From contig JXCB02000001.1 in NCBI GenBank assembly GCA_000828075.3, forward strand, positions 105,661 through 139,650: a stretch of DNA of 33,990 nt. Direction: 5' to 3'. The position numbers were made by a program, and so were the translations under genes. Below the pieces are notes generated by a model. That model worked only from the letters and a program-made list of their open reading frames with translations. It ran no database searches and was not told where the DNA came from. This DNA is from Tolypothrix campylonemoides VB511288 (GTDB lineage: Bacteria; Cyanobacteriota; Cyanobacteriia; Cyanobacteriales; Nostocaceae). Shown piece after piece: positions 7,645 to 15,864 of the stretch. Positions within the stretch are counted from its first letter, which is position 1. Each line of letters begins with the position of its first letter.

Positions 7645-8439
7645 TTACAAATTGTGAAATAGAGCGTGCATCTTAACCACTGCGCCAATAACAACAATTG
7701 CTGGCGCTCCAAACCCAGTTGTCTCGACTTGCTCTACAATTGTTCCTAGCTTACCAATCAATTCTTCCTGATCTGGTCGTGTACCCCAACGCACCAGAGC
7801 AATAGGTGTTTCTAAATCCAACCCAGCTTTGGTTAACTGTTCAACGATGTAAGGCAGATTGTGAATCCCCATGTATATCACAATCGTTTCTGAACCGTGG
7901 GCGATCGCATTCCAATTTACTGCGGGACGATACTTACCTGCTGCCTCATGTCCAGTCACAAAAGTGACAGATGAACTATACAACCGATGCGTTAAAGGTA
8001 TACCAGCATAAGCTGGAGCCGCAATTCCCGAGGTAATACCAGGCACAACTTCTACAGGGATTCCAGCTTCTACCAATTCTTCCATCTCCTCACCACCGCG
8101 ACCAAAGATAAACGGGTCTCCCCCCTTAAGCCGCACAACAATGGCATTATCCTGCGCCTTAGCAATCAGCAACTCTGTCGTTTCGTCCTGGATCATCGAA
8201 TGACGCCCCCGCCGCTTACCAGCATTAATCTTCTCAGCCTCAGGATTAATCATTGCTACAATTGCCGGACTAACCAAAGCATCATAGATGACCACATCCG
8301 CACACTCTAACAATCCCTTACCCTTGAGAGTCATCAACCCCGGATCTCCCGGTCCCGCGCCCACCAGGTAAACCTTACCCAAACACCTTGTATCTTCTGT
8401 GGGGTGGGCATCTTGCCCGCCATTGTCTTCGCGGTTCAT
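7645..8439 (-). CDS. cobA: uroporphyrinogen-III C-methyltransferase
   Basis: Adds two SAM-derived methyl groups to uroporphyrinogen III to give precorrin-2, the branch point to siroheme and cobalamin. The tetrapyrrole methylase fold is clear: [16 protein letters not shown] (about 21-36), [15 protein letters not shown], and VPGITSG followed by IPLTHR. I place the start at the ATG at 8439, which overlaps the stop of the upstream cbiX gene as ATGA, giving 264 residues; a start at 8457 would add six. The first 20 residues are not part of the fold: residues about 6-14 (NGGQDAHPT) are the translation of a dispersed repeat at 8398-8421. The pairing with a sirohydrochlorin chelatase supports a siroheme/B12 role. 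No fused CysG dehydrogenase domain is present. Confidence 0.95.
   Translation of the reverse strand: MNREDNGGQDAHPTEDTRCLGKVYLVGAGPGDPGLMTLKGKGLLECADVVIYDALVSPAIVAMINPEAEKINAGKRRGRHSMIQDETTELLIAKAQDNAIVVRLKGGDPFIFGRGGEEMEELVEAGIPVEVVPGITSGIAAPAYAGIPLTHRLYSSSVTFVTGHEAAGKYRPAVNWNAIAHGSETIVIYMGIHNLPYIVEQLTKAGLDLETPIALVRWGTRPDQEELIGKLGTIVEQVETTGFGAPAIVVIGAVVKMHALFHNL
8398..8421. repeat. dispersed repeat inside the cobA 5' coding region
   Basis: TGTGGGGTGGGCATCTTGCC matches intergenic copies at 1111 and 5213. Read on the minus strand it encodes GGQDAHPTE at the CobA N-terminus, before the conserved [11 protein letters not shown]. Confidence 0.75.
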
Positions 8440-9194
8440 TTTTCCAACAAATCCCAAATCAATTCGACTAATTCTGCACGTGTTCCCAAAGGCTCAGCCA
8501 GTTGAAAGTTCACCTCAGGAAACTGTAATTTTAACTCTTCTTGCCTTTGAGCAACAGCATCAGTCATTCCACCTGCAAATAGGAAATATGGTATTATCAA
8601 CAAATTCCTGTACCCAGCGCTGATCAACTCTTGCACCTGCGCCTCAAAGCTGGGAGGTACAGCCAAGTAAGCAGCCACTCCTCCTATAGCCGTTGCTATT
8701 GCTTCCACTGGATTGTTTGCTCCAGCGCGACGACTACCATGAGCTAAAAGAATTTTTGCTTCTGCTTTTGTCGCAACCACTTGCTTCGCCAGCAAGCGCC
8801 CTAAATCAGGGTGACTTCCCAAGTATGGTTGTAGAGATATCTTGATATCTTGACCGAGGATTTGCTTTGCCAGTGCGACTTCGGCTGGAATATCTTCCAT
8901 CACATGAACTCCTGGCAGCAGAAATAGCGGTAGGATTTTGAGACTATTGCATCCAGAATTTAAAGCATTCTTGCCAAATTTTATAATTTGCTCATGCAAG
9001 CGATCGGGACTCAATTCCAAGTATGCTGTACCGACCAAGGTTTCGCATTTCACCAGGGAAGCTACGTCCCCAGTTGCAATCTTCGGTAAATCGCTTTGTC
9101 TGTTATGACATAACAGCCCAGCCAGATGTTGCATAGCAATTTCCGGACGCGGATCGCGACTTCCGTGGGATACCAGCAGATACGCAGATGCCAT
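8436..9194 (-). CDS. cbiX: sirohydrochlorin chelatase (CbiX/SirB family)
   Basis: Inserts Co2+ or Fe2+ into sirohydrochlorin. The protein has two related halves typical of the long CbiX/SirB type: the first opens AYLLVSHGSRDPRPE with its active-site His, followed by LKILPLFLLPGVHVMEDIP. The second opens KILLAHGSRRAGANNP and has LLIIPYFLFAGGMTDAV. I choose the ATG at 9194 (252 residues); a GTG at 9209 would add five residues, and neither start has a strong Shine-Dalgarno. The stop overlaps the cobA start as ATGA, suggesting translational coupling. Metal specificity (cobalt for B12 or iron for siroheme) cannot be read from sequence alone, so the symbol could equally be sirB. Confidence 0.9.
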   Translation of the reverse strand: MASAYLLVSHGSRDPRPEIAMQHLAGLLCHNRQSDLPKIATGDVASLVKCETLVGTAYLELSPDRLHEQIIKFGKNALNSGCNSLKILPLFLLPGVHVMEDIPAEVALAKQILGQDIKISLQPYLGSHPDLGRLLAKQVVATKAEAKILLAHGSRRAGANNPVEAIATAIGGVAAYLAVPPSFEAQVQELISAGYRNLLIIPYFLFAGGMTDAVAQRQEELKLQFPEVNFQLAEPLGTRAELVELIWDLLEK

Positions 9195-9526
9195 TGACAA
9201 GGACGTCACTCAAATGTTTTGGTTTACTTAATATAACTTAAGTTCAATTGGCTCACTATATGGCAGCAGATAGACATTGAAAATGCTGGAAACAACTGAT
9301 ATCATGCTCGCTTAGCCCATCAGAAAACTTATTTGTAGTAAGGACAATCCTTGCTTTGTCGGTAAAGAGGATTTTTGTCCTGACTACGAACTTCTGCACG
9401 GTTATATTATCGACATGATATGACTCTTAAAATGCTTTATAGATAGCAATTAGCCAGGAAGTGTAAATTCCTGGCTGTTATAGAGATTAATTGAGAATGT
9501 CGTCAGATGTCAGTTGATTTCTCAAC
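9195..9526. other. intergenic, with hairpin downstream of the catalase gene
   Basis: Contains a perfect 9-bp-stem hairpin at 9452-9476 (AGCCAGGAA, loop GTGTAAA, TTCCTGGCT), positioned to end catalase transcription on the minus strand, but without a U run. A longer imperfect inverted repeat at about 9330-9390 (GTAGTAAGGACAATCCTTGC against CCTGACTAC) resembles the repeat near 4690. No gene is seen. Confidence 0.6.
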
Positions 9527-10210
9527 TTACTTTTCTGCAACGGGGTCAGCAACGTAACGGAAAGTTGGTTCAGAGTTCCAAGGACCGCGTTCGTCCTTAC
9601 CATCACTAGACAAGTTGTAGTAAATGTCCACAGTGGTATCAGGTTGGATATTACCGAAGAATGGGTCAGTTAACTTACCCAAAGAATCCAACGCCTTCAT
9701 GAACATTTGGGTATGAGAAATTTCCCGAGTCAGAAGATGAACGAGTACCTGTTTAGTAGCGTCATCAGAAGCAAGCTTAATCAATTCTTCGTAGGTTTGA
9801 CGTGCCCCAGCTTCAGCAGCAATGTCAGCCCGCAAATCGCGTACAACATCTCCGCCCTCATTGACATAGGCTGCTGTCCAAGCTTGACCTTGGCTATCTA
9901 ACAAGTGAGGTCCCACACCCCGCACAGCAAACAAGGTGCTTTTGTAAGCCTCGGTTTGGTCTACATTTTTGGTATGACCTTCGATGAGTTTGCCTACCAT
10001 CTCCAAATGGCTAAACTCTTCGATCGCAATGTCTTGCAACATATCCCGAATCCCAGGATTTTCGCAGTGTAAGGACTGCGTCCAGTATTGCAAAGCTGCT
10101 GTTAGTTCACCTGTTGCACCACCAAACTGCTCTAAAAGTAGTTGGGCAAAACGTGGATTCGGTTCAGCGATGTTAACAGGTTTAATTGTTTCTTTTTTGT
10201 GAAAAAACAC
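9527..10210 (-). CDS. manganese (non-heme) catalase
   Basis: Disproportionates hydrogen peroxide at a di-manganese centre in a four-helix bundle; cytosolic. The 227 residues match the short cyanobacterial Mn-catalases. The expected ligand pattern is present: E35 (GATGELTAALQYW), E65 and H68 (AIEEFSHLE), E133 (AAEAGARQTYEE) and H166 (TREISHTQMF). The start is a GTG at 10210 with a good Shine-Dalgarno (GGAGCAGAGTT before GTG) preceded by an A-rich run. It is a single-gene unit by position, with a hairpin after the stop. Anabaena has two such enzymes (KatA and KatB); I cannot say which this corresponds to, so no symbol is given. Confidence 0.95.
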   Translation of the reverse strand: MFFHKKETIKPVNIAEPNPRFAQLLLEQFGGATGELTAALQYWTQSLHCENPGIRDMLQDIAIEEFSHLEMVGKLIEGHTKNVDQTEAYKSTLFAVRGVGPHLLDSQGQAWTAAYVNEGGDVVRDLRADIAAEAGARQTYEELIKLASDDATKQVLVHLLTREISHTQMFMKALDSLGKLTDPFFGNIQPDTTVDIYYNLSSDGKDERGPWNSEPTFRYVADPVAEK

Positions 10211-10640
10211 AACTCTGCTCCTTTTTTTTTGATTTATTTATTCCAGTTCCTTGAGAGTAAGTTTTGTGGCTCGGACTCTTGTTGAAAGCTGGAAATTTTC
10301 CGCACCCATCCACAAATGTTAAGGGTGGCAGCTCGCCCAAACCTGCATCCTGAGTAAGACTTACTATTTGAGTAGCTCTATCCAAAGTTATTATCTGAGC
10401 AAGCGAAGTAGGTAGGAACAAACAGAAAAAAAAGAACAGCGAAAGTGAAAACGCCTGAAACTCGCGCACTCTTATTAATGAACGCCACTTGCACGCCCCT
10501 CAGGGCGCTTTGGGGTTGGGGGTTTTTCCCTAAGAGCGCAGTGAGTCCTAATGATAGCCCTCTCCTGTCCGAGACGCTACGCGCCCTTCGCAGCTCCTCC
10601 GTTAGGAGGCACACGAGTTAACCTAATTTTTACGAGGTAC
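10211..10640. other. intergenic with GC-rich repeat island
   Basis: The 430 bp upstream of the catalase gene hold its presumed promoter and, at 10478-10620, a GC-rich repeat (AACGCCACTTGCACGCCCCT, GTCCGAGACGCTACGCGCCC) related to the islands at 6371 and 16975. Minus-strand frames that cross this region overlap the catalase start or translate the repeat and are not called. Confidence 0.6.
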
Positions 10641-11021
10641 TTATTGCTTTTGAGCGCTGTATGTGTAGAAGTTGTCTAATGCTCCCACCGTCTCAAATTT
10701 ATAAGAGGGTATCCAATTATTGAGTTTTAAATCTGTACGGTAAACACTAAAAAGGATGAAATCTTGTTTTTGTGTACGGATTGAGATAACTTCCCTGATA
10801 CGCGGGTTTGCTACGTCTACCAATTGATCACAGTTCATTTGTATTAAATTTTCTAATAAATTTGTAGTTTTCTTACAAACATTGCTTTTCAAGTATTCGG
10901 TCAGCCTTTCCACTGCATACTCTTCATATCTCGCCTGACTAGGATTTGTGTTCGCCATCGCCAGACCCAAAACTGATACTCCCACTACTCCCACACATGC
11001 AATAATAGTAAAGGCTCTCAT
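10641..11021 (-). CDS. DUF4359 family exported/membrane-anchored protein
   Basis: A 126-residue protein beginning with a single hydrophobic segment (MRAFTIIACVGVVGVSVLGLAMA), a signal peptide or N-terminal anchor, then NPSQARYEEYAVERLTEYLK. Its C-terminal region reads RTQKQDFILFSVYRTDL and ends SYKFETVGALDNFYTYSAQ. This layout matches the cyanobacterial DUF4359 family from memory. Function is unknown; the mature part is probably periplasmic or lumenal. Two cysteines (in SNVCKKT and MNCDQL) could form a disulfide. It stands alone between the catalase gene and a tRNA gene on the opposite strand. Confidence 0.8.
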   Translation of the reverse strand: MRAFTIIACVGVVGVSVLGLAMANTNPSQARYEEYAVERLTEYLKSNVCKKTTNLLENLIQMNCDQLVDVANPRIREVISIRTQKQDFILFSVYRTDLKLNNWIPSYKFETVGALDNFYTYSAQKQ

Positions 11022-11137
11022 TTTTCATAACTGCTATTCGCCGTAGTTATAAGACTCCAGATTAACTGAGTCCGTTCCTTTAACAAAACTACTGGATCTC
11101 TTGAACAAGAGGTGTTATAATAGGACATAACAATAAT

Positions 11138-11211
11138 GGCGAGCGTAGCCAAGCGGTTAAGGCAGAGGATTGTGGTTCCTCCACTGGTGGGTTCGACTCC
11201 CATCGTTCGCC
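11138..11211 (+). tRNA. tRNA-His (anticodon GTG)
   Basis: A full cloverleaf is visible. The acceptor stem has the eight pairs characteristic of tRNA-His: GGCGAGCG (11138-11145) with CGTTCGCC (11204-11211), including the extra G-1:C73 pair. The D arm is GCC...GGC, the anticodon stem-loop is GAGGA-TTGTGGT-TCCTC with anticodon GTG, and the T arm contains GGGTTCGACTCCC. CCA is not encoded (CTG follows). Confidence 0.95.
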
Positions 11212-11354
11212 CTGAAGTTACCTTAGGTAACAAAACTTAACAGAAATCTTCAGTTAGCAATCGACACGAAATCCCCCGACTAAAAGTACGGGGGATGTGT
11301 TTTACAGAAATTTAAAACTATCGCGCTTAAAACCGTCTTGTGATCAGCCGATTA

Positions 11355-12388
11355 TAGCGGTTCTTAGTTGGATGCAATACAATAGCCGCAATGTTTAAAC
11401 CAGCCAAAAATGTCATTTAAACTAACTTCTTCAAATGCTGCTGTAATCGCTTTATCTAAATCTGAATAAGTACGAGCAGCAAGGGAAGCGTAAAAATTCT
11501 TTGATTTTGGACCAAAAATTTTCTATTGGCGAAAAGTCAGGCGAATATGGTGATAAATAAACTAAGTGTGCACCGACAGCCTCAATTGCTTCTTGAATTC
11601 CTGCCACTTTGTGAGAGCTAAAATTATCCATCACTACACAGGCTCCTTCCCAGAGATTAGGAACTAAGACTTGTTCAACAAAAGTTTGAAATGCAAATTT
11701 ATCGGTTCCACCTTTAAAGGTCATTGCGACCACATTTCCACGTAAAGAAATGGCTCCAATTACTGTGACATTTTTACCGCGTTTATCTGGGCGATCGCCA
11801 TGTGCCCTTTTTCCCTTAAGTGCTCTGGCATAGAGTCTTGTCATTGCTATATTGACACCTGACTCATCAACAAATACCAAATTGTTCAAGTCAAATGTAC
11901 GGATAGTTTCCCAGTACTCTTGTCTTAATTTTTTTACTCTGTCCGTATCTTGTTCGCTGGCATGAAAGGTTTTTTTTTCGTGTTATTTGGAGTTTTTGCA
12001 GAGTTCTTCCCATTGTGGCTCGGCTGACCTTAATTTGGGTTTTTAACTCGAATAAGCTGCATAGTTCTTCGAGAGTCGCATCATTATTTTCCGCTACCAA
12101 TTTCTGTAATATTTCTGAATGTTTATCATTTATTTTTGGCTTTTGACCACCTCCATGTGGTAATGCCTCAATTCTACCCATATCCTGATAGCGGTTTATT
12201 AATGTTTGTACAAAACTAAGGCTAACACCAAAATTTTGCGCTAGTTTTCGATATGATCCTTCCCGCTTTATATAAGCATTAATGATTTTTTGACGTAAAT
12301 CATTTAAGTAAGTTTTCATCAAACGTACCTCTTTACACCCAGTTCTCAATTTATCATCTTTTGTATGTGACTCAACTGAGAACCGCTA
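11355..12388 (-). mobile_element. IS630/Tc1-mariner-type insertion sequence, both ends present
   Basis: The left end reads TATAGCGGTTCTTAGTTGG from 11353. The right end, as reverse complement from 12390, reads TATAGCGGTTCTCAGTTGA. The inverted ends match with few differences, and the outermost TA at 11353-11354 and 12389-12390 fits the TA target duplication of this family. About 1.03 kb, carrying one transposase gene on the minus strand. The transposase has two frame breaks, described separately. Confidence 0.85.
11364..12319 (-). pseudogene. IS630-family transposase with two frame breaks
   Basis: The start ATG at 12319 has a good Shine-Dalgarno (GAGGT). The N-terminal part has a helix-turn-helix (YRKLAQNFGVSLSFVQTLINRY, then GGGQKPKI). 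The C-terminal part has the DDE triad: D in VFVDESG, D in VVMDNFSSHK, E in FSPIENFWSK. The first break is at an A9 run (complement of T9 at 11970-11978): the frame after ITRKK must shift to read TFHASEQDTDRVKK. The second is near 11486, where one extra base turns an expected LRSLAARTYSDLDKAI into LRFPCCSY and an early stop; without it the frame runs on to a TAA at 11364-11366. The A9 site could be slippage-dependent expression as in some IS elements; the second break suggests decay or a sequencing error. Confidence 0.85.
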
Positions 12389-12488
12389 TATTTGCGACAA
12401 GTCACTGGAGAGCATTTTGCCTGTTCCAGCTTTTTCTAGGCTGCTATTGAGAAACAAGTTGAAAAAATTAAGAATTGTGTCATCCTAT

Positions 12489-12605
12489 CTAAAAGATGCC
12501 AAGCAGAAAAATGAAAGTGAACCCACATAAGGCAAGTAAAGAGACAATAATTATGTTGCCTATACTGTGGTCTTGAACTGTTACTTGTTGTGGATGTTCA
12601 GCCAT
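12489..12605 (-). CDS. putative 38-residue single-span membrane protein
   Basis: A short frame from ATG at 12605 to TAG at 12489 encodes a polar N-terminus (MAEHPQQVTVQDHSIG) followed by one strongly hydrophobic helix (NIIIVSLLALCGFTFIFLLG) running to the last residues. A GGGTGG motif lies about 7 bp upstream of the ATG. The layout is that of small thylakoid or photosystem-associated subunits, but I cannot match it to a named one (not PetN, PsbM, PsbX or Psb30 as I remember them). The evidence is only sequence character and start context; it could be chance. Confidence 0.5.
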   Translation of the reverse strand: MAEHPQQVTVQDHSIGNIIIVSLLALCGFTFIFLLGIF

Positions 12606-13402
12606 ATAAATCCACCCTGTTTTAAAGACTATGCTGAAATTATAAATACCAGGATAGATATTTTTATTGGTAGAATAACATACTTGATTTTAATTAAATT
12701 AAGTTTATCTTCGTAGCTGACTTAAAAAGAAAAAAATAAAGTTTTGTTTCAGTGATTGCCACGAGGAAACTGTAGGTGTCAAAAGGACGCTTGATAGCTA
12801 TAGCAGGGGACTAGGGACTGGGGACTGGGGACTGGGTGAAAAGTCTTTTTGTGTCTAGGTTTTATCATCTGTTAGCGTCGTACGCACCTTGGCTGTTGCT
12901 ATACCTTCGACACATTGCCCAAAGCAAGTTGACCAAAACAGTCTTGCTTATAAATTTATTATTAAGTTTTATTTAAAATAATATAGAGAAAATTAAATAA
13001 AATTTAACTTTTTATAATCTAGAGTAAAAGGCGCTCAGGAAACTGAAATCCTTCAATTCATAAGCTTCGCGCGCTAGTTGCCCTCTGCCTTTTTTATTTA
13101 GATAAGCTTTTTGGAGAATGGCTATATGTGTTTAGAGTTACAAGAAATCTCATACTAGGTTGATGTTTGTTATTCTGATTGTAACAAAAATCAAAAAAGA
13201 GTACGCCCTTAGTTAGAGTGCAAAATACTCATAGATAAGATTAGCGTAAAAAGGTAGAGAGGTTTAAGGGTAGTAACAGTAGTAATAAATGCTAATTGCT
13301 AATTGCTAGTAGTTGTTTTTACTATTAGCGATGGGCAGTTGGCTATTAACTATTGCCCAGTCAAACGCTGAATCGGAAATCTATAATTATCTCAAGATTG
13401 CC
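12606..13402. other. 800-bp intergenic upstream of sucrose synthase
   Basis: AT-rich, holding a 105-bp mobile repeat (12799-12903) and a GCTAATT heptamer tandem array near 13289-13309. The reading frame of sucrose synthase is open upstream to a TTG at 13313, but that extension includes repeat sequence and is not taken as coding. No other gene is seen. Confidence 0.6.
12799..12903 (+). mobile_element. 105-bp TATAGCA-ended repeat, copy A
   Basis: Begins TATAGCAGGGGACTAGGGAC and ends CTTGGCTGTTGCTATA. It is about 92% identical, in opposite orientation, to 23095-23199, with identical length. The ends TATAGCA/TGCTATA are inverted repeats. The first third is a GGGGACT heptamer array. No coding capacity. 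Confidence 0.8.
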
Positions 13403-15823
13403 ATGTCTGAATTACTTCAAGCCGTTCTGGATAGTGAAGAGAAAAGTGATTTGCGTTCCTTAATCAGTGAGTTACGCCAGCAAGAAAAAAAGTATTTGCT
13501 GCGGAACGACATACTCAACTTATATAGTGAATATTGCTCTAAGTACGAAAAGCCTGAGACGTTTTACACCGCCTCTCACTTAGGAAAACTCATTTACTAC
13601 ACTCAAGAAATTATCCAAGAGGAATCAAGCCTCTGCTTTATTATACGCCCAAGGATTGCCAGTCAAGAAGTTTACCGACTGACAGGCGACTTGAGTATAG
13701 AGCCGATGACGGTTCAAGAACTGTTGGATTTGCGCGATCGCTTCGTCAACCGATATAACCCCAACGAAGGCGACCTCTTGGAATTGGATTTTGGTCCATT
13801 TTATGACTACACCCCGGTGATTCGTGACCCGAAAAACATTGGCAAGGGGGTGCAGTTTCTCAACCGTTATCTATCCAGCAAGCTGTTTGCTGACCCTAAG
13901 CAATGGCTAGAAACTTTGTTTAACTTCTTGCGCCTACACCAGTACAATGGTGTGCAATTGCTGATTAACGAGCGTATTAAGTCACAGCAGCAACTCTCTG
14001 ATCAAGTTAAAAAAGCCATCACTTTCGTGAGTTCTCGCCCGAGTGAGCAACCCTACGAAGAATTGCGGTTTGACCTGCAAACGATGGGCTTTGAACCGGG
14101 TTGGGGTAACACCGCCCAGCGAGTCCAGGAAACCTTGAGTGTTCTGGATGAATTGCTTGATTCTCCCGATCCTCAGACTCTGGAAGCCTTCATTTCTCGC
14201 ATCCCGATGATTTTCAGAATCGTCTTGGTTTCTGCTCATGGTTGGTTTGGACAAGAGGGAGTTTTGGGGCGTCCCGACACTGGCGGTCAAGTAGTTTACG
14301 TCCTCGACCAAGCGAAGACTCTGGAAAAGCAGCTGCAAGAAGATGCTATGCTGGCTGGTTTAGGGGGATTAAATGTCCAGCCGAAGGTGATTATTCTCAC
14401 CCGCCTCATCCCTAACAGTGATGGCACCCTTTGTAACCAGCGCTTAGAAAAAGTCTACGATACTGAAAATGCCTGGATTTTGCGAGTGCCTTTGCGGGAA
14501 TTCAATCCCAACATGACGCAAAACTGGATTTCGCGGTTTGAATTTTGGCCTTATCTCGAAACCTTCGCCATTGATGCCGAAAAGGAACTGCTGGCAGAAT
14601 TCCAAGGTAGACCAGATTTAATTGTTGGCAACTACACTGATGGAAATTTGGTAGCATTTTTGCTGTCACGCCGCCTTGGCGTAACGCAGTGTAATATTGC
14701 TCATGCTTTAGAAAAGTCCAAATACTTGTTTAGTAACCTCTATTGGCAAGATTTGGAGGATAAATATCATTTTTCGTTACAATTCACTGCTGATTTGCTG
14801 GCGATGAATGCTGCCAATTTCATCATCAGCAGTACCTATCAAGAAATTGTCGGCACGCCGGATAGTGTAGGACAGTACGAGTCTCTCAAGTGCTTCACCA
14901 TGCCGGAACTATACCACGTCGTTAATGGGATTGAACTGTTTAGTCCCAAGTTTAACGTGGTACCGCCTGGAGTGAACGAGAAGTCCTATTTCCCCTACAC
15001 ACGGACTGAAGACAGAGTTGAAAGCGATCGCATCAGAATAGAAGAAATGCTCTTCACTCTGGAAGACGAAACCCAAATTTTTGGTACCCTTGATGACCCA
15101 AGCAAGCGCCCGCTTTTCTCAATGGCACGTCTTGACCGTATTAAGAACCTCACTGGTTTAGCGGAATGCTTTGGTCGGAGTAAAGAATTGCAAGACCGAT
15201 GCAACCTCATTTTGGTAGCAGGTAAATTGCGAACAGAAGAATCAGGTGACAACGAAGAACGCGACGAGATTGTCAAACTTTACCATATTATAGAGGAGTA
15301 CAATCTCCACGGAAAGATTCGCTGGTTGGGTGTGCGTTTGACCAAATCTGACTCTGGCGAAGTTTATCGAGTCATTGCTGACCACCAGGGAATATTTGTG
15401 CAACCTGCTTTGTTTGAAGCTTTTGGTTTGACAATTTTAGAAGCAATGATTTCGGGATTGCCAACTTTTGCTACCCAATTTGGGGGTCCTTTAGAAATTA
15501 TTCAAGATAAAGTCAATGGCTTTTACATCAACCCAACCAATTTAGAAGAAACCGCCGAAAAAATTCTTGCTTTTGTTGAGAAGTGCCAACAAAATCCCAA
15601 CTCTTGGTATGAAATTTCCCAGCGAGCCATTGACCGGGTTTACAGCACTTACACATGGAAAATTCACACTTCAAAGCTGTTATCTTTGGCGCGGATTTAT
15701 GGCTTCTGGAACTTTATTTCCAGAGAAAACCGAGAGGATTTGCTGCGTTATATCGAAGCTTTGTTCTATTTAATTTACAAGCCAAGAGCGCAACAACTTT
15801 TGGAGCAGCATAAGTATCGTTAA
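13403..15823 (+). CDS. susA: sucrose synthase
   Basis: Catalyses the reversible reaction sucrose + NDP = NDP-glucose + fructose; in heterocystous cyanobacteria it feeds sucrose carbon into glycogen and nitrogen-fixing metabolism. From the ATG at 13403 the protein is 806 residues, the length I recall for Anabaena SusA, and begins MSELLQAVLDSEEK. The N-terminal regulatory region is followed by a GT-B glycosyltransferase-4 core: SAHGWFGQEGVLGRPDTGGQ (R290-PDTGGQ), SMARLDRIKNLTG in the nucleotide-binding domain, and the E672...E680 (EX7E) motif in FEAFGLTILEA. It lacks the phosphatase domain of sucrose-phosphate synthases. It is monocistronic: an 800-bp repeat-rich leader precedes it and a palindrome separates it from a convergent gene. 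No Shine-Dalgarno is obvious. Confidence 0.95.
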   Translation: MSELLQAVLDSEEKSDLRSLISELRQQEKKYLLRNDILNLYSEYCSKYEKPETFYTASHLGKLIYYTQEIIQEESSLCFIIRPRIASQEVYRLTGDLSIEPMTVQELLDLRDRFVNRYNPNEGDLLELDFGPFYDYTPVIRDPKNIGKGVQFLNRYLSSKLFADPKQWLETLFNFLRLHQYNGVQLLINERIKSQQQLSDQVKKAITFVSSRPSEQPYEELRFDLQTMGFEPGWGNTAQRVQETLSVLDELLDSPDPQTLEAFISRIPMIFRIVLVSAHGWFGQEGVLGRPDTGGQVVYVLDQAKTLEKQLQEDAMLAGLGGLNVQPKVIILTRLIPNSDGTLCNQRLEKVYDTENAWILRVPLREFNPNMTQNWISRFEFWPYLETFAIDAEKELLAEFQGRPDLIVGNYTDGNLVAFLLSRRLGVTQCNIAHALEKSKYLFSNLYWQDLEDKYHFSLQFTADLLAMNAANFIISSTYQEIVGTPDSVGQYESLKCFTMPELYHVVNGIELFSPKFNVVPPGVNEKSYFPYTRTEDRVESDRIRIEEMLFTLEDETQIFGTLDDPSKRPLFSMARLDRIKNLTGLAECFGRSKELQDRCNLILVAGKLRTEESGDNEERDEIVKLYHIIEEYNLHGKIRWLGVRLTKSDSGEVYRVIADHQGIFVQPALFEAFGLTILEAMISGLPTFATQFGGPLEIIQDKVNGFYINPTNLEETAEKILAFVEKCQQNPNSWYEISQRAIDRVYSTYTWKIHTSKLLSLARIYGFWNFISRENREDLLRYIEALFYLIYKPRAQQLLEQHKYR

Positions 15824-15832
15824 GTAGTCATT

Positions 15833-15864
15833 AGTCATTAGTCATTAGCTAATGACTAATGACT
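15833..15864. terminator. palindrome between convergent genes, built from AGTCATT heptamers
   Basis: AGTCATTAGTCATT (15833-15846), loop AGCT, AATGACTAATGACT (15851-15864): a perfect 14-bp stem just past the susA stop and touching the stop of the opposing gene. It could act as a bidirectional terminator. It is also a heptameric repeat (AGTCATT units start at 15826), and no T run follows, so termination is inferred. Confidence 0.5.

Noticed and set aside
10182-10614. Minus-strand frames upstream of the catalase gene, one with a signal-peptide-like start
   Set aside because: They overlap the catalase start or its Shine-Dalgarno and run through a GC-rich repeat; no family resemblance.
11018-11233. 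Minus-strand frame across the tRNA gene
   Set aside because: It is antisense to a clear tRNA-His cloverleaf.
13313-13402. N-terminal extension of sucrose synthase from a TTG
   Set aside because: The extension follows a heptamer repeat and is unlike known SusA; the ATG at 13403 gives the expected 806 residues.
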